Shown: piece by piece, positions 1-9,125 of the stretch
How the letters are laid out: each line of letters begins with the position of its first letter
Numbering within the stretch: position 1 is the first letter of the stretch
Source: CAYRGG01 sp964423745
GTDB lineage: Bacteria > Pseudomonadota > Gammaproteobacteria > Competibacterales > Competibacteraceae
Assembly: GCA_964423745.1 (NCBI GenBank)
Contig: CAYRGG010000029.1
Span: forward strand, 1 to 47,246
Reading direction: 5' to 3'
DNA: 47,246 bases
The notes under the pieces: model-generated
What the model was told of the DNA's origin: nothing
What the model saw: only the letters and a program-made list of their open reading frames with translations
Database searches by the model: none
Made by a program: the position numbers and the translations under genes

Positions 1-66
1 TGAGCAGCTCCACAAGGCAGCTTGAAATTTTGTCCGGAAAAGTGTTGACACATCACATTCCTGTTT
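1..66. other. Trailer-side flank of the CRISPR array
   Basis: Non-repetitive sequence that directly precedes the leader-distal repeat. I see no further repeat copy, no gene and no recognisable transposon end in it. The change from unique sequence to a perfect repeat at 67 is abrupt. Confidence 0.5.
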
Positions 67-3000
67 CGGTTCATCCCCACGGGCGTGGGGAACACTAGCG
101 GCATTGGCGAGATAATAAGAATCGCGGCGGTTCATCCCCACGGGCGTGGGGAACACCGGCGTATCGTCACCTCCCAACTGGTGGAGCGCGGTTCATCCCC
201 ACGGGCGTGGGGAACACCCTGTAACTTCCGCCACTTGTCTGCTGCTGTACGGTTCATCCCCACGGGCGTGGGGAACACCGACGTGTCTGGGCTAATTCGG
301 ACAACTCGGACGGTTCATCCCCACGGGCGTGGGGAACACGCTCAGCACAAGTTGGCCAGTAAGCACGGTTACGGTTCATCCCCACGGGCGTGGGGAACAC
401 TCAACTTGATGACCATTCGCTAATCGAAAACGCGGTTCATCCCCACGGGCGTGGGGAACACTTTACGCTGCGTTGACGTAGTTCGGGACACTGCGGTTCA
501 TCCCCACGGGCGTGGGGAACACAGAGTTGTTATGCATACGTATGACGAGATCTGCGGTTCATCCCCACGGGCGTGGGGAACACAAAACCATAAACCAGGG
601 GCACGGCTGTGCCCGCGGTTCATCCCCACGGGCGTGGGGAACACCGCGATTCAACGAGAGGAGCCACATAGTTCCACGGTTCATCCCCACGGGCGTGGGG
701 AACACAGCAGCAGCAACACGAGCTAAGAAACGAGCGTCGGTTCATCCCCACGGGCGTGGGGAACACAGGAAAAGGAAGCCATACGCGATAAGTATGGCCG
801 GTTCATCCCCACGGGCGTGGGGAACACAAGCACTCAATACGACCTACGTCATTATGAGCCGGTTCATCCCCACGGGCGTGGGGAACACTAGACGTGTACT
901 GCACAATCTATGACTGGGGGCGGTTCATCCCCACGGGCGTGGGGAACACTGCATGGCAATGGCAAACTGTCCCTGGATAGTCGGTTCATCCCCACGGGCG
1001 TGGGGAACACATCGCTAGCGGTTTCCTTAAGGTATTCAGCGACGGTTCATCCCCACGGGCGTGGGGAACACTTCCACTGCGTCCTCAGCGAACCCAAGCT
1101 CGACGGTTCATCCCCACGGGCGTGGGGAACACAAGTGCAAAAAGAGGTCCAATAAATGAGTAAACGGTTCATCCCCACGGGCGTGGGGAACACTGCGCTT
1201 TCTTTAACGAGCCGTTGAGACTGGCCGGTTCATCCCCACGGGCGTGGGGAACACGTCTTGCCGGAACGCCGGCCTGCGGGCACCACCGGTTCATCCCCAC
1301 GGGCGTGGGGAACACATCATACAGCCACGCATAGTAACGAACAGCTACGGTTCATCCCCACGGGCGTGGGGAACACGGAATCACCGTTCGTGCTTATTAA
1401 GTTCATGCCGGTTCATCCCCACGGGCGTGGGGAACACGTGTTTCTGCGTAGAATTCCCATTTTGTATCCCGGTTCATCCCCACGGGCGTGGGGAACACCA
1501 GCACAAGCGCGTCAAATGGGTTGACATGCTCGGTTCATCCCCACGGGCGTGGGGAACACCAGTTCGTCGTAGAACTCATCAGGATCAATGCCGGTTCATC
1601 CCCACGGGCGTGGGGAACACCAGCACAAGCGCGTCAAATGGGTTGACATGCTCGGTTCATCCCCACGGGCGTGGGGAACACCGGACATCATGGAATTGCA
1701 CAATTTCAATAGTCGGTTCATCCCCACGGGCGTGGGGAACACTGCATGGTAATGGCAAACTGTCCCTGGATAGTCGGTTCATCCCCACGGGCGTGGGGAA
1801 CACTTCCCCCTGATCCCCTTTATCGCCTTTCGGACCGGTTCATCCCCACGGGCGTGGGGAACACGCGGGGATGGATCGGAAAACGCAATCAATCGACGGT
1901 TCATCCCCACGGGCGTGGGGAACACGTTAATAACCCTCCAAGAACCACGCTCAAACGCGGTTCATCCCCACGGGCGTGGGGAACACCCCGATATGTGCCC
2001 CTATAGTCAGGAGCAAATCGGTTCATCCCCACGGGCGTGGGGAACACTGCATTTGCGCGAGTGTCAGCGTTACAAAACACGGTTCATCCCCACGGGCGTG
2101 GGGAACACCCGCAGTGGCTTTTTCATCAGAGACATTGATGCGGTTCATCCCCACGGGCGTGGGGAACACTTTTGATGAGATGGCCGTGATGATCCTGCCA
2201 GGCGGTTCATCCCCACGGGCGTGGGGAACACTGACACACACACCACTGCATAGGTCCAAACACCGGTTCATCCCCACGGGCGTGGGGAACACCAAGAGCG
2301 TCTTGAAGAAGTGCAAGCCCGAGGCGGTTCATCCCCACGGGCGTGGGGAACACGATTTTACTCATCATTAATCATTGCCAATATTCGGTTCATCCCCACG
2401 GGCGTGGGGAACACTGTGGCCGGGATACAGCCAAGAGATTTTAACGCGGTTCATCCCCACGGGCGTGGGGAACACCAGATCCGCTAAACACGGATCCTAA
2501 TATATTACGGTTCATCCCCACGGGCGTGGGGAACACCTCTGTATTCTCAAACGATGCGCCTGAGGCGCCGGTTCATCCCCACGGGCGTGGGGAACACCTA
2601 GTTTTTGCATGGCCTCCCGAGGCGAAAATCGGTTCATCCCCACGGGCGTGGGGAACACATCCACAATTTCGGAGTGAAGGTCAGACGTGTCGGTTCATCC
2701 CCACGGGCGTGGGGAACACCTGACATCACAGCGTATCACTTTTACGCCAAACGGTTCATCCCCACGGGCGTGGGGAACACAACAGCAGTGTGGACCCGAT
2801 AGGCGGTTTTGGGCGGTTCATCCCCACGGGCGTGGGGAACACCTAAATGTTTTGTTTACAGGGGCACCTATCGACGGTTCATCCCCACGGGCGTGGGGAA
2901 CACGATGCGATCCCCAGTGAACCTCTTGTTCACCACGGTTCATCCCCACGGGCGTGGGGAACACTGTACCAGACTGAACATTTAGAGTTGCCGTGACGGT

Positions 3001-3331
3001 TCATCCCCACGGGCGTGGGGAACACAAGTCAAAGCTAAGGACGGCCCCGACCTGGTACGGTTCATCCCCACGGGCGTGGGGAACACATTTTGATATTCGC
3101 CCTTAGTTCGCAAGACCACCGGTTCATCCCCACGGGCGTGGGGAACACCATCCGCTACATAGATGAGGTTACGCTAGGGACGGTTCATCCCCACGGGCGT
3201 GGGGAACACTTATCTCTCCTATCAAATCCAATATAAACTCTCGGTTCATCCCCACGGGCGTGGGGAACACAACCGTGAACATGTCGGGTGCCAAATCGTT
3301 GGCGGTTCATCCCCACGGGCGTGGGGAACAC
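67..3331 (-). CRISPR. Type I-E CRISPR array, 54 repeats and 53 spacers
   Basis: A 29-nt repeat recurs every 61 nt. All 54 copies look identical, including both end copies. Fifty spacers are 32 nt and three are 33 nt (2170-2202, 2781-2813, 3087-3119), which accounts exactly for the 3265-nt length. On the minus strand the repeat starts GTGTT, has the hairpin arms CCCCACG and CGTGGGG around a CC loop, and ends ATGAACCG. That is the E. coli-type I-E repeat, and the last 8 nt would be the 5' handle left by Cas6e cleavage. The cas operon runs leftward into the A+T-rich leader at 3332-3412, so the array is transcribed on the minus strand, with newest spacers near 3300 and oldest near 67. Spacers 1499-1530 and 1621-1652 are identical. 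Spacers 950-981 and 1743-1774 differ by one base. The size and perfect repeats suggest an active array. Confidence 0.99.
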
Positions 3332-3412
3332 ACCATTCATAATGGCTTGTTATTGCTTTATTTTTTGAACTGGAAAAAATCTACCAAATAAAACCATCAT
3401 AAAATCAAAGTA
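3332..3412 (-). promoter_or_regulatory. CRISPR leader
   Basis: This 81-nt A+T-rich stretch lies between the cas2 stop codon and the first (newest) repeat, the usual place of a type I-E leader. It should carry the array promoter and the adaptation signals read by Cas1-Cas2. Read on the minus strand it has a TTGATT hexamer near its start and A/T-rich hexamers about 17-19 nt further on, but none is a strong -10 match. Two IHF-like sites, listed separately, fall at its two ends. That this is the leader follows from position and composition; the promoter is not resolved. Confidence 0.8.
3340..3352 (-). promoter_or_regulatory. Candidate IHF site beside the first repeat
   Basis: On the minus strand this reads TAACAAGCCATTA, which fits the IHF consensus WATCAANNNNTTR with one mismatch (third base). 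It starts 8 nt from the leader-repeat junction. In E. coli type I-E, IHF bends the leader at about this distance to direct integration by Cas1-Cas2. Position supports it more than sequence does. Confidence 0.4.
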
Positions 3413-3415
3413 TTA
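3403..3415 (+). promoter_or_regulatory. Second candidate IHF site at the end of cas2
   Basis: AATCAAAGTATTA matches the IHF consensus WATCAANNNNTTR at every fixed position. It overlaps the cas2 stop codon at the distal end of the leader, about 72 nt from the first repeat. A second upstream IHF site has been described in some type I-E/I-F leaders. A chance match in A+T-rich DNA is possible. Confidence 0.3.
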
Positions 3416-3727
3416 CCAATTTGTTAAGGAGCCATCATCGTCACTTTCCGGTGGCGGCATAAACGATACTAACTTTAAACCATCCATTTCCACTGGAATT
3501 CGCCGATTTTTACCGATAGTAACGAAGTCAAAGCCCGATTCGGTATTAGTATCCCATGCCATGACAGCATTGCCGTCTTCGATACCTTCTTCCACCTGAT
3601 GCCAGAGCATCTCTCGCACCCGCCGGGAAGGCTTTCCAATGTATACCCCAGCACGCACCTCTAGCAACCAAATCGCCAGCCGTCCGCGTAACCGGGGCGG
3701 CGCGTTCTCAACTACGATGACCAGCAT
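3413..3727 (-). CDS. cas2: Cas2, type I-E adaptation subunit
   Basis: Cas2 forms the central dimer of the Cas1-Cas2 integrase that inserts new spacers at the leader end. The protein is 104 aa and contains the E. coli-type run APPRLRGRLAIWLLEV followed by RAGVYIGK, MAWDTNTESGFDF and NRRIPVEMDGLKLVSF. It is the Cas2e (CasD-like) form rather than the VapD-like one. I start it at the Met of MLVIVVENAP. The frame opens 10 codons earlier, but the family begins here. It overlaps the end of cas1 by 20 nt, suggesting translational coupling. The gene ends at the leader, so cas2 is last in the operon, as in E. coli. It appears intact. Confidence 0.97.
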   Translation of the reverse strand: MLVIVVENAPPRLRGRLAIWLLEVRAGVYIGKPSRRVREMLWHQVEEGIEDGNAVMAWDTNTESGFDFVTIGKNRRIPVEMDGLKLVSFMPPPESDDDGSLTNW

Positions 3728-4619
3728 CGCCGATATTTTCAGGAGTTGGAAAAGCAACCGGTACGGCTTCTGCGTGCGGTTTCGGAGGATGTATCTCGCC
3801 CGCCGCTAATACTTGCTCAATGGTCGGAATAATCCGCGCCAGGGTTTTCTCACGCCGAAACATATCCCGACATTTTAACCGCACTTCCCGCACTGGGTCC
3901 GCCACATGACGTTTAGCGACTTGAAAAGCAACAGGAACAACCGTGTCGAATTTGAACATATCAGCAATGTCATAGACGAACGACAAAGGTTTGCCAGTAT
4001 GAATAAAACCCACCGCTGGCGCATACCCTGCCGCCAGCACAGCGGCTTCTGTAACCCCATATAAACATGCATTAGCAGCGCTGACCAGTTTATTGAGCTT
4101 GTCACTGGCATCCCAGTCGTTGGGGTCATAGTTGCGTCGCGTCCATTTTAGGCCGTGGCGTTTAGCCAGTAACTCGTAAAGCTTGCGCACCCGCGCTCCT
4201 TCAATGCCACGCAACTGTTCAACGCTGCGTCGCGCTGGGGGTTTCTCGCCAAACCGCAATTCATACATCTTGCGCACGACTTTTAACCGGGCATCATCAT
4301 CCAGTGCCAGCTTAGCTTGATATAATAATCGATCTGCCCGCGCCCCACCTGGTTGGCCCGAGGAATAAACTCGCACCCCACCTTCGCCGACCCAGAGCAG
4401 AAGCGTACCAACGCGTGCCGCAAGAACTGTGGCCATGTGCGACACGCGGGTTCCCGGCTCTAGCATAATGCAGGCGACGCTACCGACAGGAATATGGGTG
4501 CGTTCACCGTTCTTATCGATCACTACGAACGCGCCGTCTTTGACGTCAATCTGTCCGTACTGAATAAAAATCATCGATACTCGTGCTTTCATGGGAATCG
4601 GTTTTAGTGGTGGGAGCAT
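3708..4619 (-). CDS. cas1: Cas1, type I-E spacer integrase
   Basis: Metal-dependent integrase that, with Cas2, captures protospacers and joins them to the leader-proximal repeat. At 303 aa it is the same size as E. coli Cas1 and aligns along its whole length. Visible landmarks are RVSMIFIQYGQIDV (residues 13-26), GSVACIMLEPGTRVSH, SGQPGGAR, the active-site Glu140 in RGIEG, His207 in FIHTGKP and Asp217/Asp220 in VYDIAD. The C-terminal tail is proline-rich and ends GDAGHRS. The start is the first Met of the frame, 19 nt after the cas6e stop. No defect is visible. Confidence 0.98.
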   Translation of the reverse strand: MLPPLKPIPMKARVSMIFIQYGQIDVKDGAFVVIDKNGERTHIPVGSVACIMLEPGTRVSHMATVLAARVGTLLLWVGEGGVRVYSSGQPGGARADRLLYQAKLALDDDARLKVVRKMYELRFGEKPPARRSVEQLRGIEGARVRKLYELLAKRHGLKWTRRNYDPNDWDASDKLNKLVSAANACLYGVTEAAVLAAGYAPAVGFIHTGKPLSFVYDIADMFKFDTVVPVAFQVAKRHVADPVREVRLKCRDMFRREKTLARIIPTIEQVLAAGEIHPPKPHAEAVPVAFPTPENIGDAGHRS

Positions 4620-4638
4620 AGCATCGTCATATCTTTAA

Positions 4639-5241
4639 TTAAGCCTTAGCCACTGATAACAACCCGCAACCAAACCCCTTTGCGGGACCGATACCCGTTT
4701 GCATCTTATGTAAGAATGGTTCGGGACTGTGTACTTGCAGTACGCCGTCAAAGGTGACCATTAGCAATTTGCCTGCTCTGCCGTTTTTGTGAAAGTATAA
4801 AGGCTTGATGGATGTAATCTGTGCTACTTCCAGCCGTGCCGCATCATGTAGTTTATGATTTAACCAATCAACTTGTTGCTCTTCCTGAACGAGTGGCACG
4901 CGGCAGGTCTTAACTTCTCCTTTAGTATTCTTACGACCTCTGTCATCTTTTATCGCTTTTATCGGATTAGCTCTTAAGCGAAACCGCAGGCGTTGGCCCG
5001 AGGTAAGCTTTGGAATGAAAGGACGGGTTGCAATCAGTTGGCTCTCGCGGGAATGATTTTGTGGTTGCCAGCGGGATTGAACGAGTAATTCAATGCCGAT
5101 GCCAAGCTGTTCCGTTTCGACCCGAAATAAGAAACCACGCTCAATGTTTTTTTGGTCGGGAAAATACCCCCACAAGACACGGTGAACATCATAAGGATTG
5201 CGTGCTTTGGACCATGCCACCCGTATTTTACTCAGGTACAT
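4639..5241 (-). CDS. cas6e: Cas6e (CasE), crRNA-processing endoribonuclease
   Basis: Cuts the pre-crRNA at the 3' base of each repeat hairpin and stays bound to the product as part of Cascade. The protein is 200 aa, like E. coli CasE (199). It begins MYLSKIRVAW. A His in the segment PYDVHRVLWGYF matches the family's catalytic-His position. The C-terminal glycine-rich loop GIGPAKGFGCGLLSV is the RAMP signature. The ribosome site AAGGAG lies 7 nt before the ATG, and the gene overlaps the cas5e end by 14 nt. The repeat hairpin in the adjacent array fits this enzyme class. Confidence 0.97.
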   Translation of the reverse strand: MYLSKIRVAWSKARNPYDVHRVLWGYFPDQKNIERGFLFRVETEQLGIGIELLVQSRWQPQNHSRESQLIATRPFIPKLTSGQRLRFRLRANPIKAIKDDRGRKNTKGEVKTCRVPLVQEEQQVDWLNHKLHDAARLEVAQITSIKPLYFHKNGRAGKLLMVTFDGVLQVHSPEPFLHKMQTGIGPAKGFGCGLLSVAKA

Positions 5242-5917
5242 TGGAGTTCTCCTTTCCAGTGTCCATGTTTCCGATGATGACGTAGCGGGTTCCGAATTGG
5301 CGCTTAGCCGTGCGTAAAGGCACGTCGCGCACTTGTAAACGGCTGTGTTCTAGCGCTAGCCACTCACTGTAAATGACACCCTGTTTCGGCTCAATTTGCG
5401 AGAGCGCTTGCTCGAACGAGTCAGCGGTTAATCGAGACTCGTATAGCGGACGCGATAGAGGGCAGGCGCGACGGCCAAGAAAGGGGGTATAGTAGGGTTT
5501 TTGGACGGCAGTTTCCAGTTGATCGAGGCTAATCTTCGGTGTAGCTGATGCTCGCAACGCGATGGTGAATTCAGCGTCACAAAGGTACTCGCGCCGTGAA
5601 ACCACTGGATGTTTATTAACTTTGCCATCCACCTTGCGAGCATTCATGACTGTATGAAAATCCGTTATTTTAGTCGGTGATATAACTTTTTCGTTGGTGG
5701 ATATAGTTGTTTGGTCTGCTCGTACCGCCAGTTCAATGCTTTGGTCTAATGCCTGTAACTGCTCACTGTCAGACCGTTCGATGCCAAGACAAGCGGCGAG
5801 TAACCCAAGAATGCCGCTTTGTGTGGGGAATAGATTACTAGGACGATAATCCTCGTAAGTATGGGTGCCCCAGCTTTGCAATGGTCCTTTGAGTTTAAGG
5901 ATAAGATAGGCTTGCAC
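5228..5917 (-). CDS. cas5e: Cas5e (CasD), Cascade 5'-handle subunit
   Basis: Cascade subunit that grips the 5' handle of the crRNA and contacts Cas8e and Cas7. The N-terminus QAYLILKLKGPLQSWGT followed by RPSNLFPTQSGILGLLAA is the Cas5 signature. I choose a GTG start at 5917, giving 229 aa (E. coli 224), with AGGAAAG just upstream and 10 nt after the cas7e stop. The open frame continues back to 5992, but that part lies inside cas7e and does not look like Cas5. The downstream end overlaps cas6e by 14 nt. Intact. Confidence 0.95.
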   Translation of the reverse strand: MQAYLILKLKGPLQSWGTHTYEDYRPSNLFPTQSGILGLLAACLGIERSDSEQLQALDQSIELAVRADQTTISTNEKVISPTKITDFHTVMNARKVDGKVNKHPVVSRREYLCDAEFTIALRASATPKISLDQLETAVQKPYYTPFLGRRACPLSRPLYESRLTADSFEQALSQIEPKQGVIYSEWLALEHSRLQVRDVPLRTAKRQFGTRYVIIGNMDTGKENSNVPE

Positions 5918-5927
5918 GGTAACTTTC

Positions 5928-7022
5928 CTATTCACGGCCTGCGGTGGTAATCCAGTCCTGCAAGGCAGGCAAGCTATCGGCTTCATCTTCAACTTTAATG
6001 TCGTCGATCAAGCAAAACGTTTTTGCATGATCCGTTAACGCATAGGCTTTTTGTAGTTTATTCCAATAGCGAACTAGCGTTTCAGCGGACGGTTTTAAAT
6101 AGCCTCCTTGGTTATTATTGATTGGATTTTCAAAAGCATTTGCCAGAGACAGGGGTATATCGCTAAAACTGGTGAGCACCAAATCAGCCACATTATGCGC
6201 CGCAAAGGACTGTTGCTTAGCGCTGGGAACCACAGTTGCAAACAAATGCACCAGATGCGAGGCGATTTCCAGTACCTTATCTCGGGGTACGCCGCCGAGG
6301 TTATCTTGTAGTTGACGGATGTTTAGGCTTGCGTAACGGTAAAATACGCCGGCACTGAACTCTTGGGTATTGAGATGGCCGGCGCCAACTTCGCCTTCGT
6401 CCTGCACTAGGTCGTCCACGGCGGTAAACCAATCGATATCGGCATCGACGCTATGGGTCGTGATAGGATGAGCGACGGCCAGGGCGCCATCGATCGACGT
6501 CATCAATCCCGACGTGGCCATCCGTCCCGAGAGGGCAACATCAAGCCCATTTGCCAATGCATCGCGAAAGCCGCTGGCATCTTTTTCGATTTGTTTTTTG
6601 ATTTTGTCATCTTCGAGACCTGCCGAGCGGTGTGCCTCGATGTTTTTACAATAAGCAGCGATCTCCTCAACAATCCAAGGCGCCACTGCATCAGCCTGTA
6701 GTTTTTCGTTTTCTGCCAAACCTTCTCGTCCAGCAATCCATTCAATGGCTTGCACAATAGTTTGCTCAGAAAACCGTTCCCCCAATGCGTTTACACATTT
6801 TGTTTTTAAACGACTCAAGTCACGCGTTCGCAGCGATGGTTGACCTAAATTTTGCCCGTAATAATCACTCCAACGTATTGCCCGCTTCAAACTTTGGCTA
6901 GAGATTCTAACGCGCCGCTTACCGCCAAATACGGCGGACTTCTGCATATTCATATCGTCGCGGTTTAGACATGATGGGCTGTGGGAAATTAATACGTGCA
7001 TATTGAAGAAATTTTTAGCCAT
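5928..7022 (-). CDS. cas7e: Cas7e (CasC), Cascade backbone subunit
   Basis: Six copies of this RAMP protein form the helical backbone of Cascade along the crRNA. The 364-aa product (E. coli 363) starts MAKNFFNMHVLISHSPSCLN and contains NMQKSAVFGGKRRVRISSQS and LKRAIRW, the conserved N-terminal Cas7/Cse4 block, and later LVLTSFSDIPLSLANAFENP. The start at 7022 is preceded by AAGGG. The open frame extends 51 codons further upstream, but that part only overlaps cse2 antiparallel in frame and has no family similarity. It overlaps the cse2 stop by 8 nt. Confidence 0.97.
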   Translation of the reverse strand: MAKNFFNMHVLISHSPSCLNRDDMNMQKSAVFGGKRRVRISSQSLKRAIRWSDYYGQNLGQPSLRTRDLSRLKTKCVNALGERFSEQTIVQAIEWIAGREGLAENEKLQADAVAPWIVEEIAAYCKNIEAHRSAGLEDDKIKKQIEKDASGFRDALANGLDVALSGRMATSGLMTSIDGALAVAHPITTHSVDADIDWFTAVDDLVQDEGEVGAGHLNTQEFSAGVFYRYASLNIRQLQDNLGGVPRDKVLEIASHLVHLFATVVPSAKQQSFAAHNVADLVLTSFSDIPLSLANAFENPINNNQGGYLKPSAETLVRYWNKLQKAYALTDHAKTFCLIDDIKVEDEADSLPALQDWITTAGRE

Positions 7023-7494
7023 CGCGTTTGTCCCTTTGCTTGGTTTCGGTGGTGAAATACTCTTGTAAAATGCCCCGTTTGGCCATCGGCCCCCAGTAAT
7101 AAAGTGTCCGGCCAAAACGTTCCCAATTAAGTCGTAGATGCTCGAGATGGCGGATAAGGCGGCGCAGATGTTCAATATCGCGAGGTGATTCCGCGCGTAA
7201 CATCTGGAATAAACGCATTTCGCTAATTTTACCCTTGAATAATTGCCGCCCTATGGAGTCTGCATCTGTGCTATGGGCCACTAAAGGGATAAGGAATGCG
7301 ATACGCTCCATGGTCCTTGATGGTGATTGTCCCGCAGTTGCTAACCAACGGTAATAGGCAGGCATATCGGCTATCCGATCAAGGGTTGAAACACGACGCA
7401 GTTCGGCTTTAGGGCCATTGCCCAGTGTCTCGAAACCATGCTGGAGCGTAACAAAATCAGGCAAATTATCTTGCCTCGGTTCAAGTAATTTCAT
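7015..7494 (-). CDS. cse2: Cse2 (CasB/Cas11e), Cascade small subunit
   Basis: Two copies form the belly of Cascade and stabilise the R-loop. The 159-aa protein (E. coli 160) has the family features RVSTLDRIADMPAYYRWLAT near the N-terminus, RMERIAFLIPLVAH-like residues (here TMERIAFLIPLVAHS), then RLFQMLRAESPRDIEHLRR and a closing LNWERFGRTLYYWGP. The ATG at 7494 has AAGGGAG 5 nt upstream. A TTG five codons earlier is less likely. It begins 11 nt after cas8e and overlaps cas7e. Confidence 0.95.
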   Translation of the reverse strand: MKLLEPRQDNLPDFVTLQHGFETLGNGPKAELRRVSTLDRIADMPAYYRWLATAGQSPSRTMERIAFLIPLVAHSTDADSIGRQLFKGKISEMRLFQMLRAESPRDIEHLRRLIRHLEHLRLNWERFGRTLYYWGPMAKRGILQEYFTTETKQRDKRDG

Positions 7495-7505
7495 AAGAAC
7501 TCCCT

Positions 7506-8963
7506 TCAAGCGTTGAGCTTTGCTAACGCGGCTTCAAAGCTACCCTTAAATAAAACAAAGTATTTAAGCCCCTCCGGGTCGTGGCGATAAGGTGCGGTTA
7601 AGGTCTCAAAAAGCCTTCTTGCTAGTTGGTTGATTTTTCCCTTGAACTCACTTAACACGGCTTGTCCCTCGCGAAGGCTCATTTCCCGCAACAATTCATG
7701 AATCATGGGTTCGCTGGCAAAAAAGAACTGGCGTTCCGCTATTTCGTGAACTTGGGGACCTACTTGTTTGGCGAAACCATAAAGTTTGCGACGCAATTCG
7801 TCTTTCACAGTCCGTGCATAATGGATTGCGCCTTCGACATAGCGACTGTTGCCGTGCCAGTTCTGGGGCATAGAGAACAGTTCGTGCCGCCGTTCCAGTA
7901 TGGACGCTTGATTGTTGCGATAGCCGGATACCAGCAAATTCAGGCGGTACTCCGGTATAAAGGTTTCGCGAAATTGAGTGACAATGGGTGCGGGAATGCT
8001 ACCCGCTTTCTGTTCTATTTGCGGTAGGGCACAGTAATTAAGTTGCGTCCAGGCTGGCGCTGTGGTGGTGAATGATAAAAACCGCTCTCGGTCTTTATTT
8101 TCCTTTTTTATATCCCAGATTTTGGGGCTATGGGGGTGTGGCCATAGTCCCTCCAGATTGTAGGTGAACTTCTCTTTACGAAATCCAGTAAAAACCTGGT
8201 TGGTGGTGCGTTGGCACGCAGTACAGCGACCAGCCGTCTTTTCCACAACTAATTCTACCCGCGCTGGCTGCCAAAACAGACCTCGCAGAAGTCCCATACT
8301 ATGGGTATACAGTTTGGCTTTCGGTGGGATGGGATCTATCCAGACTGGTTTAGAATTCGCATTAGCACTATCTATTAAATCGTCGACATGATCCTTGCTT
8401 AGCACGTTGAACCAGATAGTTTTCCGAAGATGTTGTCCAGCAATGAGGGTTGTTATAGGTGCGCTGCCGCGTAAGCTTCCTTTAAAACCCCCGCCGAAGC
8501 TTGGGCAGTTTGACGCCTGATTAAATAGCGCGATAGCGGCGCAACCACCACAGACGTAATCGATTTCGCCTTGCTCATTGAAAAACGCATGGTTGTTACC
8601 TTCGGGCAGACCAATAAATAATTTCTGGATTGGGGTTAAATCTTTGGCGTTTACCCCCCGGCTCTGCATAAAAGGCTGTGTTGGATGGTCGAGTACAAAC
8701 CAGTCTTTATGGAACTCTATAGCCTGGCGATACGTCTCTACGGTCAACGGTTCTTTAACCCGTTGGCGCAGTTCATTCTTGTCTTTTGGTAGCAGCAAAA
8801 CCTGAGCGAGAGAAATCAACAACTGCAAGGCAGCCAGCTCCATATCATCCCGGTGCAAACTGAGCTGGTATTGATTGTCGCTACAAAGTAAATGCTCGAA
8901 GGTGATATGACGAAAGTGCGTGTTTTGTCGGACGGGTATCCATTCGAATGTTAATAAATCCAT
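7506..8963 (-). CDS. cas8e: Cas8e (Cse1/CasA), Cascade large subunit
   Basis: Recognises the PAM and, after R-loop formation, recruits Cas3. The 485-aa product (E. coli 502) starts MDLLTFEWIPVR and shows the Cse1 hallmarks: LLPKDKNELRQR, FMQSRGVNAKDLTPIQKLFIG, the cysteine-containing GGCAAIALFNQASNCPSFGG, and a CTAC pair at the C4-like zinc site near the middle. A ribosome site GGGAG lies 5 nt before the ATG. This is the first gene of the Cascade-adaptation operon here. Its upstream region holds a promoter candidate, CCTAA-type repeats and two degenerate CRISPR repeats instead of cas3. Confidence 0.97.
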   Translation of the reverse strand: MDLLTFEWIPVRQNTHFRHITFEHLLCSDNQYQLSLHRDDMELAALQLLISLAQVLLLPKDKNELRQRVKEPLTVETYRQAIEFHKDWFVLDHPTQPFMQSRGVNAKDLTPIQKLFIGLPEGNNHAFFNEQGEIDYVCGGCAAIALFNQASNCPSFGGGFKGSLRGSAPITTLIAGQHLRKTIWFNVLSKDHVDDLIDSANANSKPVWIDPIPPKAKLYTHSMGLLRGLFWQPARVELVVEKTAGRCTACQRTTNQVFTGFRKEKFTYNLEGLWPHPHSPKIWDIKKENKDRERFLSFTTTAPAWTQLNYCALPQIEQKAGSIPAPIVTQFRETFIPEYRLNLLVSGYRNNQASILERRHELFSMPQNWHGNSRYVEGAIHYARTVKDELRRKLYGFAKQVGPQVHEIAERQFFFASEPMIHELLREMSLREGQAVLSEFKGKINQLARRLFETLTAPYRHDPEGLKYFVLFKGSFEAALAKLNA

Positions 8964-9006
8964 GCCAACTCCCTATATTTTTAATGCTAAAATCCATGCA
9001 ATCGCT

Positions 9007-9125
9007 GATGTTAACAACATCATGCATAAGTGTCTAACTAACTAATAATTTTCACTAGTTCCCAAAAATTTTTGGTACCATAATGGATTCCTAAAACCTA
9101 ATTAGGCAAAAAATAATACGCCTAA
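9007..9125. promoter_or_regulatory. Operator-like palindromes upstream of cas8e
   Basis: A dense set of symmetric motifs. GATGTT-AAC-AACATC lies at 9007-9021, the perfect 14-bp palindrome CCAAAAATTTTTGG at 9062-9075, the palindrome CCTAATTAGG at 9097-9106, and further CCTAA half-sites at 9090 and 9121. The CCTAA sites sit over the predicted start and the -10/-35 spacer of the cas8e promoter, as expected for a repressor operator. The regulator is unknown. The RHH-type protein at 10605 and the zeta partner at 10034 are the nearest candidate DNA binders. Confidence 0.4.

Noticed and set aside
85..2920. Many open frames across the CRISPR array with repeats of SSPRAWGT, HPHGRGEH and FIPTGVGNT.
   Set aside because: They are the three forward translations of the CRISPR repeat. 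The 61-nt period shifts the frame at each unit.
7023..7175. Upstream 51-codon extension of Cas7e.
   Set aside because: It lies inside cse2, is unlike Cas7, and a well-placed ribosome site and conserved start occur at 7022.
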